Positions 1-7,714 of a stretch of 64,000 bases of DNA are shown here, in pieces. Each line of letters begins with the position of its first letter. The first letter of the stretch is position 1. A program made the translations under genes and the position numbers. A model generated the notes under the pieces. The model was not told the DNA's origin. It worked only from the letters and a program-made list of their open reading frames with translations, and made no database searches. This DNA is from Alloscardovia venturai (GTDB lineage Bacteria > Actinomycetota > Actinomycetes > Actinomycetales > Bifidobacteriaceae). Location of the stretch: contig NZ_JBHTHQ010000006.1 in the NCBI RefSeq assembly GCF_042676605.1, positions 30,828 through 94,827 of the forward strand, written 5' to 3'.

Positions 1-417
1 GCAGTCATTCGTGCAGGTGCACGAGGGTATGTCACTAAGGCGATACACCCTAACGAGCTTATCTCCTCCATTCATCAAGTGCGCGATGGTTACGCCGTCT
101 TCTCTCCACAGCTTGCAGGCTTTGTCCTCCAAGCATTCCAAGGCACTTCTACAAGCTCATCGGGTGATCTTACTTCTACTTCTGTATCTGGGTCAGAGCC
201 AAACCTTTACGATGATGAAGAACTTAATTCTTTGAGCGAGCGCGAGCAGGAAGTTATGCGGCTCATTGCGCGTGGCTACACGTATAAGGAAGTAGCTGCT
301 GAGCTTTTCATTTCGATTAAAACTGTGGAAAGCCACATGTCGAAGGTACTGCACAAATTGCAGTTGTCCAATCGTTCACAGCTCACTCGATGGGCAGCGC
401 AGCGCAAGATCGTTTAA
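1..417 (+). CDS. LuxR/NarL-family response regulator, C-terminal part (5' end outside window)
   Basis: The reading frame is open from base 1 and 138 residues are visible. Residues 6-13 (GARGYVTK) match the end of a receiver domain, including the conserved lysine region after beta-5. A Ser/Thr-rich linker follows, then a LuxR-type helix-turn-helix at about residues 77-138 (LSEREQEVMRLIARG, then IKTVESHMSKVLHKL). In this family a sensor kinase phosphorylates the receiver and the C-terminal domain binds DNA. The phosphoacceptor Asp and the kinase gene lie upstream of the window, so signal and targets cannot be named. No terminator is evident before the convergent gene. Confidence 0.9.
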   Translation, partial: AVIRAGARGYVTKAIHPNELISSIHQVRDGYAVFSPQLAGFVLQAFQGTSTSSSGDLTSTSVSGSEPNLYDDEELNSLSEREQEVMRLIARGYTYKEVAAELFISIKTVESHMSKVLHKLQLSNRSQLTRWAAQRKIV

Positions 418-502
418 GTTTTGTTGAGTTGAGCGGTGCGGACATCCACAGTCGCAGCAGCTACGGCCTATCCCGCTTCCTTTCTTAATTCTTCATTTAC
501 AT

Positions 503-1276
503 TTATGCTCTTGATTTAAGAATACGGTAGTGAGAGTTGTCAATCTTCTCAATACGCCTCTCACTCGCGAGCGCGGAAATAGTGCGAGATATGGTTTCAG
601 CCGTCGTACCTAAGAATGTCGCTATGTCCTTCCAGCTAACGGGAACTGCGATAATGCCGTTCTCTTTTCCTACGCTCAAATCGCTGAGGTATGCCATGAC
701 TCGGTCTTTCACACGCGTGCGAGTGAGGTAGGAATTTTGTCGCTGGAGCTGATTGTTTGCATAGACAGTTGCTTTGAGCAGCTGGAAGCTCAAATCTGGC
801 ATGCGCACGAGGAGATTGTGAAAATTCTCTGCTGTAATGAAGCACACGTCGGACGATTTGTCTGCGATGATGAAGGTGTCGTCATTGCTGTGGCCAAAAA
901 GCCAACTCTCACCCACATGATCACCACTACCGAGCACGGTTTGCAGGTGCTCTTTGCCATCTGTCGTATAGCGCGTGACGCGCACCTGCCCGTTCTCGAC
1001 GATAAGCATACCCTTGGCATCGTGAGGAGAGAGGATGACATCCTCGCGCTGTACATGCTTATGATGTACGAGATGCTCTATCTGGACCTGACTTTCATAG
1101 GAAAGTGAACGAAATATCGGAACATGTGAAACACACAGTGCTTGTTGCCTTGTAGCTTGTTTCTTCTGTTCTTTGTCTTTCGCTGAGCAGTGCGTTCCGT
1201 GGATTTCATGTACCTCATGTGCAGCGCACGGAGTATGTGTCGCGTCAGGCGTGTGGTGGAGTTGGCTATGGTTCAT
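503..1276 (-). CDS. Crp/Fnr-family transcriptional regulator with His/Cys-rich N-terminus
   Basis: 257 aa. A cyclic-nucleotide-binding-like beta-barrel spans about residues 50-165, and a Crp-type winged helix about 180-250 (WKDIATFLGTTAETISRTIS is the recognition helix-turn-helix). The first 35 residues are unusual: eight His and two Cys, followed by a Lys/Gln-rich stretch and a further Cys at about 48. No later in-frame start precedes the barrel, so the extension appears real. The ATG abuts the stop codon of the dps-like gene with no gap, so the two are translationally coupled. It is the last gene of an operon with a P1B ATPase, a CopZ-like chaperone and a Dps-like protein. Two FNR-like palindromes in the operon (2254-2267 and 4219-4232) are candidate binding sites. 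Sensing of metal or redox state is inferred; the ligand is unknown. Confidence 0.88.
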   Translation of the reverse strand: MNHSQLHHTPDATHTPCAAHEVHEIHGTHCSAKDKEQKKQATRQQALCVSHVPIFRSLSYESQVQIEHLVHHKHVQREDVILSPHDAKGMLIVENGQVRVTRYTTDGKEHLQTVLGSGDHVGESWLFGHSNDDTFIIADKSSDVCFITAENFHNLLVRMPDLSFQLLKATVYANNQLQRQNSYLTRTRVKDRVMAYLSDLSVGKENGIIAVPVSWKDIATFLGTTAETISRTISALASERRIEKIDNSHYRILKSRA

Positions 1277-1903
1277 TTATGGTTCTTCTTTATCATCATC
1301 GCAGTTGCCATCGCGGTCCTGTCTGAGTTCTTCCTTAGTCCTGTCCCAGTCCTCATCGCGAGCATTAAGACCGGTCAGCCCGTCAGCAAAATCATGACCT
1401 AGGAATTTCTGTCCTGCTGCTATTTGCTCTCGCATCCAAGCATAGAGCTCCTTGAGCACATCTTCCTGCTCGTAGTGCTTCTCCTCTACTGCCAACGAAA
1501 TTGCCCTTGTGATGAACATGAGCTGGATATCAAAATCATTGATAAGGTCGAAAAGCTGCTCTTCACCACTCTTAAACTTCATCTCCCATGACTCGGTAAG
1601 CATAGAAAACTCGCCAAATTGGGAAGTGAGAGTAGGCACGAGGTCATCTTCAGCCACAAGAGCACGATTGAGTCTGTAGGAAAAATCAGCTTCCTTCTCC
1701 TGCCACTTCACGGCGTAAGTTTCAAGGAATTGAGATGCGCTACCTTGAGCAAACAGCGCCACCTGCTCGATTTTTGCCCTATGTACCCACAGGTTTGAAG
1801 TTACATGTCCTATCATCGCTCCAGCAGTAGGATTGTGGTGCTCCTCATCGCTACGCTTCTTCTCTGCTTCAAACTTTTCTTCCCATGTCATTGCTGTGGT
1901 CAT
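1277..1903 (-). CDS. Dps/ferritin-like stress protein
   Basis: 208 aa. The protein resembles the lactobacillar branch of the Dps family: HNPTAGAMIGH at about residues 23-33, then long amphipathic helices and a conserved FDIQLMFITRAI segment near residue 128, as expected for a four-helix ferritin-like fold. Dps proteins oxidise and store iron and protect DNA. The classical ferroxidase pattern is only partly kept: there is a His in LWVHRAK, but the usual LHE is replaced by FLE, so activity cannot be assumed. The C-terminus is acidic (about DRDGNCDDDKEEP). AAGGAG lies 5 nt before the ATG. The gene sits between copZ-like and crp genes in one operon. Family assignment is from recognised similarity only. 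Confidence 0.72.
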   Translation of the reverse strand: MTTAMTWEEKFEAEKKRSDEEHHNPTAGAMIGHVTSNLWVHRAKIEQVALFAQGSASQFLETYAVKWQEKEADFSYRLNRALVAEDDLVPTLTSQFGEFSMLTESWEMKFKSGEEQLFDLINDFDIQLMFITRAISLAVEEKHYEQEDVLKELYAWMREQIAAGQKFLGHDFADGLTGLNARDEDWDRTKEELRQDRDGNCDDDKEEP

Positions 1904-1953
1904 TGTTACTCCTTAAATTTTTTGAAAGACTTCCGCTATATTTCAGCGTTTTC

Positions 1954-2178
1954 TTACTCGTCTTTTACCGAGAATTTCTCTACAAGATATCCCAGCCCCT
2001 CCACTGTGTTAATCACGGTTTGTGGGTCTGTAAGCGGATCCATGTGCGCCTTAACTTTTCCTGCGTTGAAGAGGACTTTGGTGTCATGGACACCCTCTAC
2101 CGCCCCTACAGCAGATTCGATCTTGGTCATGCATGATGGGCATGTCATTCCGCTGAGTTTGAGTGTGAGCTGTTTCAT
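1954..2178 (-). CDS. copZ: CopZ-like heavy-metal-binding chaperone (HMA domain)
   Basis: 74 aa, a single HMA (ferredoxin-like) domain. The metal-binding loop GMTCPSC is at residues 10-16, with Cys13 and Cys16 as the two thiol ligands. Such proteins deliver Cu(I) or another soft metal to P1B ATPases. The neighbouring ATPase has no HMA domain of its own, so this small protein may be its detached metal-binding partner. AAGGAG lies 4 nt before the ATG. The gene is 85 nt downstream of the ATPase, and the gap contains an FNR-like palindrome and a plausible -10, so it may also have its own promoter. The metal (copper, zinc/cadmium or other) is not decided by the sequence. Confidence 0.85.
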   Translation of the reverse strand: MKQLTLKLSGMTCPSCMTKIESAVGAVEGVHDTKVLFNAGKVKAHMDPLTDPQTVINTVEGLGYLVEKFSVKDE

Positions 2179-2253
2179 AACTTCTCCTTGCTATCGTTAC
2201 GTTGTTTTTTCGTTTTGTTGCCTTTATTGTGTCGCACATACGCCGTGCTGTAA

Positions 2254-2267
2254 TTGACAACTATCAA
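2254..2267 (-). promoter_or_regulatory. FNR/Crp-like operator upstream of copZ-dps-crp
   Basis: The plus strand reads TTGACAACTATCAA, a 14-bp FNR-type palindrome (TTGAT-N4-ATCAA) with one mismatch. Its centre is about 40 nt upstream of the start expected from a -10-like CACAAT (minus strand, 2232-2227), which is the geometry of class II Crp/Fnr activation. It overlaps the last codons of the ATPase gene. A sister site lies at 4219-4232. The regulator is inferred to be the Crp/Fnr protein at 503-1276. Confidence 0.5.
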
Positions 2268-4162
2268 TTTTTTGGATTTTTTCTTCGGACGAATCGCATG
2301 GCATTTGCGATGACGATGAGGATGCTTATTTCGTGAATAAACATACCTGATGCCATGTGGATATAGCCGACGAAAAGTCCAATGATGAGCAGTATCACTG
2401 TGGCGAGTGCGATGGCGATATTCTGGTACATTACTGCCATAACTTTCTTTGAGAATGTATATGCAGTAGCAAGTTGCGAAAGTTCAGAGCGGGTAAGGAC
2501 GATGTCGGAGATGTTGATAGCGACATCCGTACCGCTTCCCATGGCAATTCCCACATCCGCTGTCGCAAGTGCGGGGCCGTCATTGATGCCATCACCGACG
2601 AAGACGACCTTATGCCCCTTACCTTTAAGAGAGCTTTTCAGAGAGTGAACCCACGCTTCCTTATCTTGGGGAAGTAAGTCCCCATGTACTTCACCAAAAT
2701 CAAGGTCTTTGACGACATCCTCCGCCGTGGACTGAGCATCTCCAGAAAGAAGGATGAATCGCGTATTTTTATTTGTCTTGCGAATCTTTTCTAATGCTTG
2801 CGGCGTATCTTCTTTGAGGGTATCGGCAATTTCTAGAGCATAAGATAGCTTTCCATCCACTGCCATGAGCACGTGAGATGTTGTTTTTCCTAGTTCAAGC
2901 TCGCCGTGTACGATATCGTTTTCATCAAGAAGACGCTCGTTCCCCACTAAAACCTGATGATCTGCAATATGCGCAGATATACCTTTACCGCGGAATGTTT
3001 GGACGTCTCTTACCGGTAGTAACGGCATTGGTGTCAGCTCGTTGTGATTGTCTTCTTCACGCTGATATGGGTTCGCCCACTCAACGATGGCCGTAGCGAG
3101 AGGATGGTCCGATTCAGACTCCGCACTCGCGAGGAGTTGGCGGTTGTAAATTTCACCTCCGTATACGTTGACTGATCGAACTACTTGTGGCTTACCTGTC
3201 GTAATTGTCCCCGTCTTATCAAAGATGAAAGTGTCTGCGCGACTAAGAGCTTCAAGTACAGATGCTCCCTTCGCCACGATACCTTGCCATGCCATGCGGC
3301 CAATTCCAGCAACCGTAGCCACGGGGACACCAATCACGAGTGCTCCTGGACAACCGAGAACGAGCACCGTGATAGCAAGCTTGACATCACGCGTAATGAT
3401 GCCGACCATCAAGCCAAGCAGGAGAACGATTGGCGTGTAGTACTTCGAGAAGGAGTCAATAAATCGCTGCTCTTTCGTTTGGCTATCTTGTGCTTCTTCC
3501 ACGAGCTCAATGAGTTTGCCAAAAGTAGTGTCTTCGCCGACTGTTTCTGCCTTCACTACAAGTGTCCCATTGGTGAGTGTCGTACCGGCATAAACATGTG
3601 AATTGAGCTCTTTAGTTGCTGGCTTTGACTCACCGGTGATACTTGCCTCATCAACGTATCCCTGACCATCAGATACCACGCCATCAACGGGGACGTTCGC
3701 ACCGGATTTGACAAGGACATAGTCACCCGGCTCGATATCATCCACGTCAATTTCCACAGCATCTCTGCTTGATGGGTCGTTAACCTTAAGAGCTGTCTGT
3801 GGCGCGAGATTTGTGAGGTCTTTGATGGATTCTCGCGTCTTCGCAAGAGTAAGCTCTTCGAGCACATCACCGAGCGAGAAAAGCCAGACAACTATTCCTG
3901 CTTCGCTAAATTCGCCAATTATCAGTGCACCTATGACGGCGATACTGACAAGAAGTTCGATAGATACGACCTTATATCGAAGCGCACTTACCGCCTTCAG
4001 TACAAGCCCTACCCCACCTATGACAGTGACCGTGATATACCCCGCAACGCTCAGCCACGTAACTTTCGTAATCGAACCTATAACGGCGAGCGCGAGAAAT
4101 ACAGTCATAACCGCCAGAAGTATCTTCTTGTACCGAGCGAGAAACTGCATAAATTGAGACAT
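2264..4162 (-). CDS. P1B-type heavy-metal-translocating ATPase
   Basis: 632 aa integral membrane pump. Visible motifs: actuator TGES at 176-179, the intramembrane metal motif CPG at 271-273, phosphorylation site DKTGT at 315-319, P1B-specific SDHP with HP at 353-354, and GDGINDGPA in the hinge at about 530. There is no N-terminal HMA domain; membrane helices begin by residue 14. CPG replaces the CPC of Cu/Zn pumps, and the last membrane region carries HEIS at about 610-613, reminiscent of the HEGS motif of P1B-4 (Fe/Co/Zn) pumps. Together with the Dps-like gene this leaves iron, cobalt, zinc or copper open. AAGGAG lies 6 nt before the ATG. It is the first gene of a four-gene minus-strand operon. 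Confidence 0.92.
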   Translation of the reverse strand: MSQFMQFLARYKKILLAVMTVFLALAVIGSITKVTWLSVAGYITVTVIGGVGLVLKAVSALRYKVVSIELLVSIAVIGALIIGEFSEAGIVVWLFSLGDVLEELTLAKTRESIKDLTNLAPQTALKVNDPSSRDAVEIDVDDIEPGDYVLVKSGANVPVDGVVSDGQGYVDEASITGESKPATKELNSHVYAGTTLTNGTLVVKAETVGEDTTFGKLIELVEEAQDSQTKEQRFIDSFSKYYTPIVLLLGLMVGIITRDVKLAITVLVLGCPGALVIGVPVATVAGIGRMAWQGIVAKGASVLEALSRADTFIFDKTGTITTGKPQVVRSVNVYGGEIYNRQLLASAESESDHPLATAIVEWANPYQREEDNHNELTPMPLLPVRDVQTFRGKGISAHIADHQVLVGNERLLDENDIVHGELELGKTTSHVLMAVDGKLSYALEIADTLKEDTPQALEKIRKTNKNTRFILLSGDAQSTAEDVVKDLDFGEVHGDLLPQDKEAWVHSLKSSLKGKGHKVVFVGDGINDGPALATADVGIAMGSGTDVAINISDIVLTRSELSQLATAYTFSKKVMAVMYQNIAIALATVILLIIGLFVGYIHMASGMFIHEISILIVIANAMRFVRRKNPKN

Positions 4163-4218
4163 AGCATGCTCCTTTCATCAATCTAAAAGCACACTATCTC
4201 ACGAAGAGCTAGAAGTAA

Positions 4219-4232
4219 TTGATAACCGTCAA
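4219..4232 (-). promoter_or_regulatory. FNR/Crp-like operator upstream of the P1B ATPase operon
   Basis: The plus strand reads TTGATAACCGTCAA; the minus strand TTGACGGTTATCAA. It shares the pattern TTGACRRYTATCAA with the site at 2254-2267. A -10-like GATAGT lies on the minus strand at 4198-4193, which would place the transcript start about 40 nt from the centre of the palindrome, again class II spacing. The AAGGAG and ATG of the ATPase follow at 4162. Confidence 0.5.
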
Positions 4233-4253
4233 GTACGGTAGAGATTCTGTCAG

Positions 4254-4556
4254 TTAGTGCTTGAGAACCTCATCATGACTACCTGTACGTAAGAACACAA
4301 CGGTTCCATTTTCTTTCGTATATATCAGAAGCCAATCCGACTGAACGTGAAGCTCACGCCACCCGATATAGTTTCCACGCAAGGCATGGTTTTTAAATTT
4401 AGTTCTTAGTGCAGTCACATTACCACTAATCACAGCTCGCTGAGCAGCAAGAAGAAGCTCAATATTGGCATGCTTCTTCTTAAGCCGTTTGACATCTCGT
4501 ATATGCCGTTCTGAAAACTCTATCGCATCACAGGTTTCGTATGTATTCTTCTGCAT
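4254..4556 (-). CDS. yafQ: YafQ-family mRNA interferase toxin
   Basis: 100 aa when started at the ATG at 4556; a longer upstream reading would add 22 hydrophobic residues not typical of the family. The C-terminal half matches YafQ: HALRGNYIGWRELHVQSDW and then FLRTGSH. The candidate catalytic residues His57, His70, Asp74 and His94 align with those of E. coli YafQ, a RelE-fold ribosome-dependent endoribonuclease. The start lies inside the antitoxin gene (29-nt overlap), the usual coupled arrangement. All catalytic positions are present, so the toxin looks intact. It sits between the metal operon and the mevalonate operon. Confidence 0.88.
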   Translation of the reverse strand: MQKNTYETCDAIEFSERHIRDVKRLKKKHANIELLLAAQRAVISGNVTALRTKFKNHALRGNYIGWRELHVQSDWLLIYTKENGTVVFLRTGSHDEVLKH

Positions 4557-4791
4557 CTTCGCACCTATCAAAATGCATGCGAGGAGCACGAATTGCTTCA
4601 TCAACAATCTGCTCGCGCTCACTACTCGCTACTGGCTTAAATGGGATACTACGAGTAACAATTACTTGCTTGAGGAACAAATTAATTGCCGAGGTCAAAT
4701 CCATTCCTATACTTTCGAGAACTATTACAGCTTCATCTTTAACTTCTTGATTTACGCGCACTTGAAGTCGTGCACCAGCTTTTCTTGGCAT
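4528..4791 (-). CDS. dinJ: RelB/DinJ-family antitoxin
   Basis: 87 aa from the ATG at 4791, which has AAGGAG 6 nt upstream; an upstream ATG at 4821 lacks such a site. Residues near the N-terminus (ARLQVRVNQEVKDEA, then ESIGMDLTSAINLFLKQV) match the ribbon-helix-helix dimerisation domain of DinJ/RelB. The C-terminal half is the likely toxin-neutralising part. The family represses its own operon through the RHH domain and blocks YafQ. It is transcribed ahead of, and overlaps, the toxin gene. Confidence 0.88.
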   Translation of the reverse strand: MPRKAGARLQVRVNQEVKDEAVIVLESIGMDLTSAINLFLKQVIVTRSIPFKPVASSEREQIVDEAIRAPRMHFDRCEDAEEYIRNL

Positions 4792-5012
4792 TATTACTCC
4801 TTGTTGTATCTTGAGAGCCATATTACATCATTTACTCCTTATAATTCAATATATGTACTCACAACGGAAGTACATTAAATGCTATTTATACATTCAGTAT
4901 CATATGTATCTCTCAAAAGACGCCACGGTTATTCAACATTGTGTACCAATGTGGATAACCGTGTCGCATACCACACTCAAGCATCAGTCAGAAATATGCA
5001 TACTACATACAT

Positions 5013-5050
5013 AAAAAGGTCGTCTACCTAAACTCTTAGGTAGACGACCT
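5013..5050 (-). terminator. Rho-independent terminator of the mevalonate operon
   Basis: A perfect 14-bp inverted repeat (5017-5030 and 5037-5050, AGGTCGTCTACCTA in the left arm) with a 6-nt loop is followed on the minus strand by TTTTT. It lies about 60 nt after the mvaS stop. The rest of 4792-5111 is AT-rich and shows no gene. Confidence 0.85.
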
Positions 5051-5111
5051 CACCCAATGAAATCTCCAAGTCCCTCAGCCGGTATATCAACCTCGCTACT
5101 CGGCTGACGCC

Positions 5112-6296
5112 CTAGCCAATCCGCTTGTACTTGCGCTCCTGACCTTCTACACCTTCGAGCACGAAAGAACCGCAGAAATACTTCTCATCCGCAACATAGT
5201 CTTGAGGTGAGTATGGCGCAACATTATTGAAAATGCGCTCATACTCTTCTACGCTGACCTGGCGGCGGTTATCGAGTATTGCAGCATGTTCTTCGCTATA
5301 CAACGCAGCACGATAGCCTTCTACTAAACGCCCCGTGAAAAGTTCTCCTACAGCTCCAGAACCATAGGAAAAGAGTACAAGCTCATCATCAGCTTGCAAT
5401 GTATCATCCAACTCCAGCAAAGAAATCAAGCCAAGATAGAGCGACCCTGTGTAAACATTGCCCACGCGACGTGAATATTGAATCGACTTGTTAAACCTCT
5501 CTTCAAGAAGCGAACGTGCCTCATCACAGACCTCAGTTATCTCAAAGAGACGCTTTAGCCCCTTCGCACCCATTTTCGTATACGGCAAGTGATACAAAAA
5601 TGCCGCAAATTCAGATGCCGACCGGCCGGTTCGCGCAGCATAGTCAAGCCACACATGCTCGAAGAATTCTAGGTATTGCTCAGTAGAGTACTTTCCACGT
5701 GCCAATGCTTCGTCCGTATATACAGGGCGCCAAAAATCCTGAATCGATCCAGAATATACGCATGTATCATCGTCAAGCTCAAGGATGCGCGGATTGGAAC
5801 TCACCAGCATCGCCACAGCCCCACCGCCTTGAGTCACTTCTCCTCCAGACCCCAAGCCATATCGAGCCACGTCTGCAGCGATGACTAGAGCCTGCTTATC
5901 TGGATGTGCAGCTACATAATCTCGCGCAGTCATGAGCCCAGCAGTGCCGCCGAAACACGCTTCTTTAATCTCCATGCAACGCACGCTATGTGGCAAACCC
6001 AGTAAATCATGAATATACAGCGCGCCCGCCTTGGATGCATCAACTCCCGACTCTGTGCCAAGAATGACAAGACCAAGCCGATCGGGATCAATATCGTCAA
6101 GCATACGCAACGCAGCTGTAGCTCCCATAGTCACTACATCTTGCGATCCTGGAATCACAGCTTGCTGATCTTGCCCAATTCCGATGGTGAACTTGTCAGG
6201 ATCTACACCGCGCGCAACGGCTAGCTGGCGAATATCAAGGAAATACGCCGGCGTATACATGCTGATACGGTCAATACCGATTGCGGAATATGTCAT
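5112..6296 (-). CDS. mvaS: Hydroxymethylglutaryl-CoA synthase
   Basis: 394 aa, the usual length for bacterial HMG-CoA synthase. It condenses acetyl-CoA with acetoacetyl-CoA to HMG-CoA in the cytosolic mevalonate route to isoprenoids. The catalytic triad is visible: Glu82 in TESGVD, Cys114 in KEACFGG, and His236 in YHLPYT. GSGAVGELF near the C-terminus matches the conserved GSG motif. The ATG overlaps the mvaA stop codon (TAATG), so the genes are translationally coupled. It is the third gene of thiolase-mvaA-mvaS and is followed by a strong terminator. No key residue is missing. Confidence 0.96.
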   Translation of the reverse strand: MTYSAIGIDRISMYTPAYFLDIRQLAVARGVDPDKFTIGIGQDQQAVIPGSQDVVTMGATAALRMLDDIDPDRLGLVILGTESGVDASKAGALYIHDLLGLPHSVRCMEIKEACFGGTAGLMTARDYVAAHPDKQALVIAADVARYGLGSGGEVTQGGGAVAMLVSSNPRILELDDDTCVYSGSIQDFWRPVYTDEALARGKYSTEQYLEFFEHVWLDYAARTGRSASEFAAFLYHLPYTKMGAKGLKRLFEITEVCDEARSLLEERFNKSIQYSRRVGNVYTGSLYLGLISLLELDDTLQADDELVLFSYGSGAVGELFTGRLVEGYRAALYSEEHAAILDNRRQVSVEEYERIFNNVAPYSPQDYVADEKYFCGSFVLEGVEGQERKYKRIG

Positions 6297-7663
6297 TAGT
6301 TTCCCTCTCCTTGATTTTCACGATGTTTGTGCTCTGTTTCCATCTGGCGTTTTGAATTAATCTGCTCCACAAATTGAGCCGCGCGCGCAGACGTCCTCTC
6401 AGCAGGTTTCAACTTTCTCAATAATGACGCCACTACGTCGATGTCATCGCCTTGTGCTCCAGCGGCGATGGCGAGAGCGTTCATCTGGAGATTCATATGA
6501 CCCGCCTGAATGCCAGGCCCTGCTAGTGCACGTAAAGCGGACAGATTTTGAACAAGTCCAAGAGCTGCGAGGACGTTCTTAAACTCGGCGACATTCTCAT
6601 AGTGCCCCATTCGTCGCGCAACTCCGGCAAGTGGGATGGAACTTGCCGCTCCACCTACGATCCCCACTTGAAGCGGAACTTCAATGTGACCGCACAAATT
6701 CCCCGCATCATTGACATACCAACGAGTAAGTGGCATATATGACTGACCTCGCCCCGCGTAAGCATGCGCGCAAGACTCTACAGCGCGGGTATCATTTCCC
6801 GATGCAAGTACCGCAGAAGAAATGCCATTCATAATGCCCTTGTTGTGCGTTACCGCACGGTCGTAGTCCGACACCGCAAGGTCAGACAGCAACGCGATAC
6901 GCTTCACTAACTTTTCTGATTCAACTCGTGAAGCGCCACGAAAAGCGACAGCTTGAGGCGTAAGCTCAACGTGCGCGGTCGTAACGCTATCATTTCCAGC
7001 GTTCGACAAAATAGCCACTAGAGGCTTTATCCCAAAGTATTCTGGGCTTTCAAGGGTATGCGAAATCGCCTCAGCGATAGTATTTACCGCATTCGCTCCC
7101 ATAGCATCGCACGGATTCACCACAAGTACCGTTTTTACAAAACGATTATCCGGCGTCTTCTCCACAAAGAGAGCCTCTAGTCCGCCACCGCGCGCATGCA
7201 TACTCGGAAGCGCCTTCCGAGCAATTGCACGCAACTCAGCTTCACATGAAACCACAACCTGCTTGAGCTTGTCATACGACACATCGTGGGCAGCATAGAC
7301 GACCTCGCCTCGCACGCGGCTTTCTTGAGTATGCGCAACTACGCCCCCACACACTGCACTCATATGAGCTCCATGAGAAGCCGCTGCAACGACAGAGGCT
7401 TCCTCTACCACCATCGGCACGGTGTAATCCCTGCCATTAACACGCAACCCGCGCACCACTCCCATCGGCAGCGCGTATTGCGAAATTTGATTTTCTATAA
7501 GATGTGAAGCCGCATCGGGAGAAAGTATGCCGCACTCATTGGCCTGCGCCAACACACTTATGTCGACATCAGATAGGACACCTGATGCGCTCAAAACTTC
7601 TAAGCGCCCTAAAGGAGAGAGCCGATAAAATTTCCGTTTTTTACTCTCGTCGCTCTCTACCAT
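6296..7663 (-). CDS. mvaA: Hydroxymethylglutaryl-CoA reductase, class II
   Basis: About 455 aa from the ATG at 7663; a GTG at 7684 would add seven residues and cannot be excluded. It reduces HMG-CoA to mevalonate using two NAD(P)H. Visible class II motifs: IENQISQYALPMG (catalytic Glu), NPCDAMGANAVNT (CoA/nucleotide region), HNKGIMNG (catalytic Lys), GNDTRAVE (catalytic Asp) and GIQAGHMNLQ (catalytic His). The C-terminal tail is short, polar and Glu/Lys/His-rich. It follows the thiolase by about 50 nt and overlaps mvaS by one base. The cofactor (NADH or NADPH) is not determined here. Confidence 0.95.
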   Translation of the reverse strand: MVESDESKKRKFYRLSPLGRLEVLSASGVLSDVDISVLAQANECGILSPDAASHLIENQISQYALPMGVVRGLRVNGRDYTVPMVVEEASVVAAASHGAHMSAVCGGVVAHTQESRVRGEVVYAAHDVSYDKLKQVVVSCEAELRAIARKALPSMHARGGGLEALFVEKTPDNRFVKTVLVVNPCDAMGANAVNTIAEAISHTLESPEYFGIKPLVAILSNAGNDSVTTAHVELTPQAVAFRGASRVESEKLVKRIALLSDLAVSDYDRAVTHNKGIMNGISSAVLASGNDTRAVESCAHAYAGRGQSYMPLTRWYVNDAGNLCGHIEVPLQVGIVGGAASSIPLAGVARRMGHYENVAEFKNVLAALGLVQNLSALRALAGPGIQAGHMNLQMNALAIAAGAQGDDIDVVASLLRKLKPAERTSARAAQFVEQINSKRQMETEHKHRENQGEGN

Positions 7664-7714
7664 TGCCCCGTTCTTCGCCTCCACACCGTCGTTACTACTC
7701 GTTGATGCTATTCA

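Noticed and set aside
2200..4260. Possible mobile element around the metal and toxin-antitoxin genes
   Set aside because: No transposase, integrase, flanking direct repeats or tRNA target was found, and base composition resembles neighbours.
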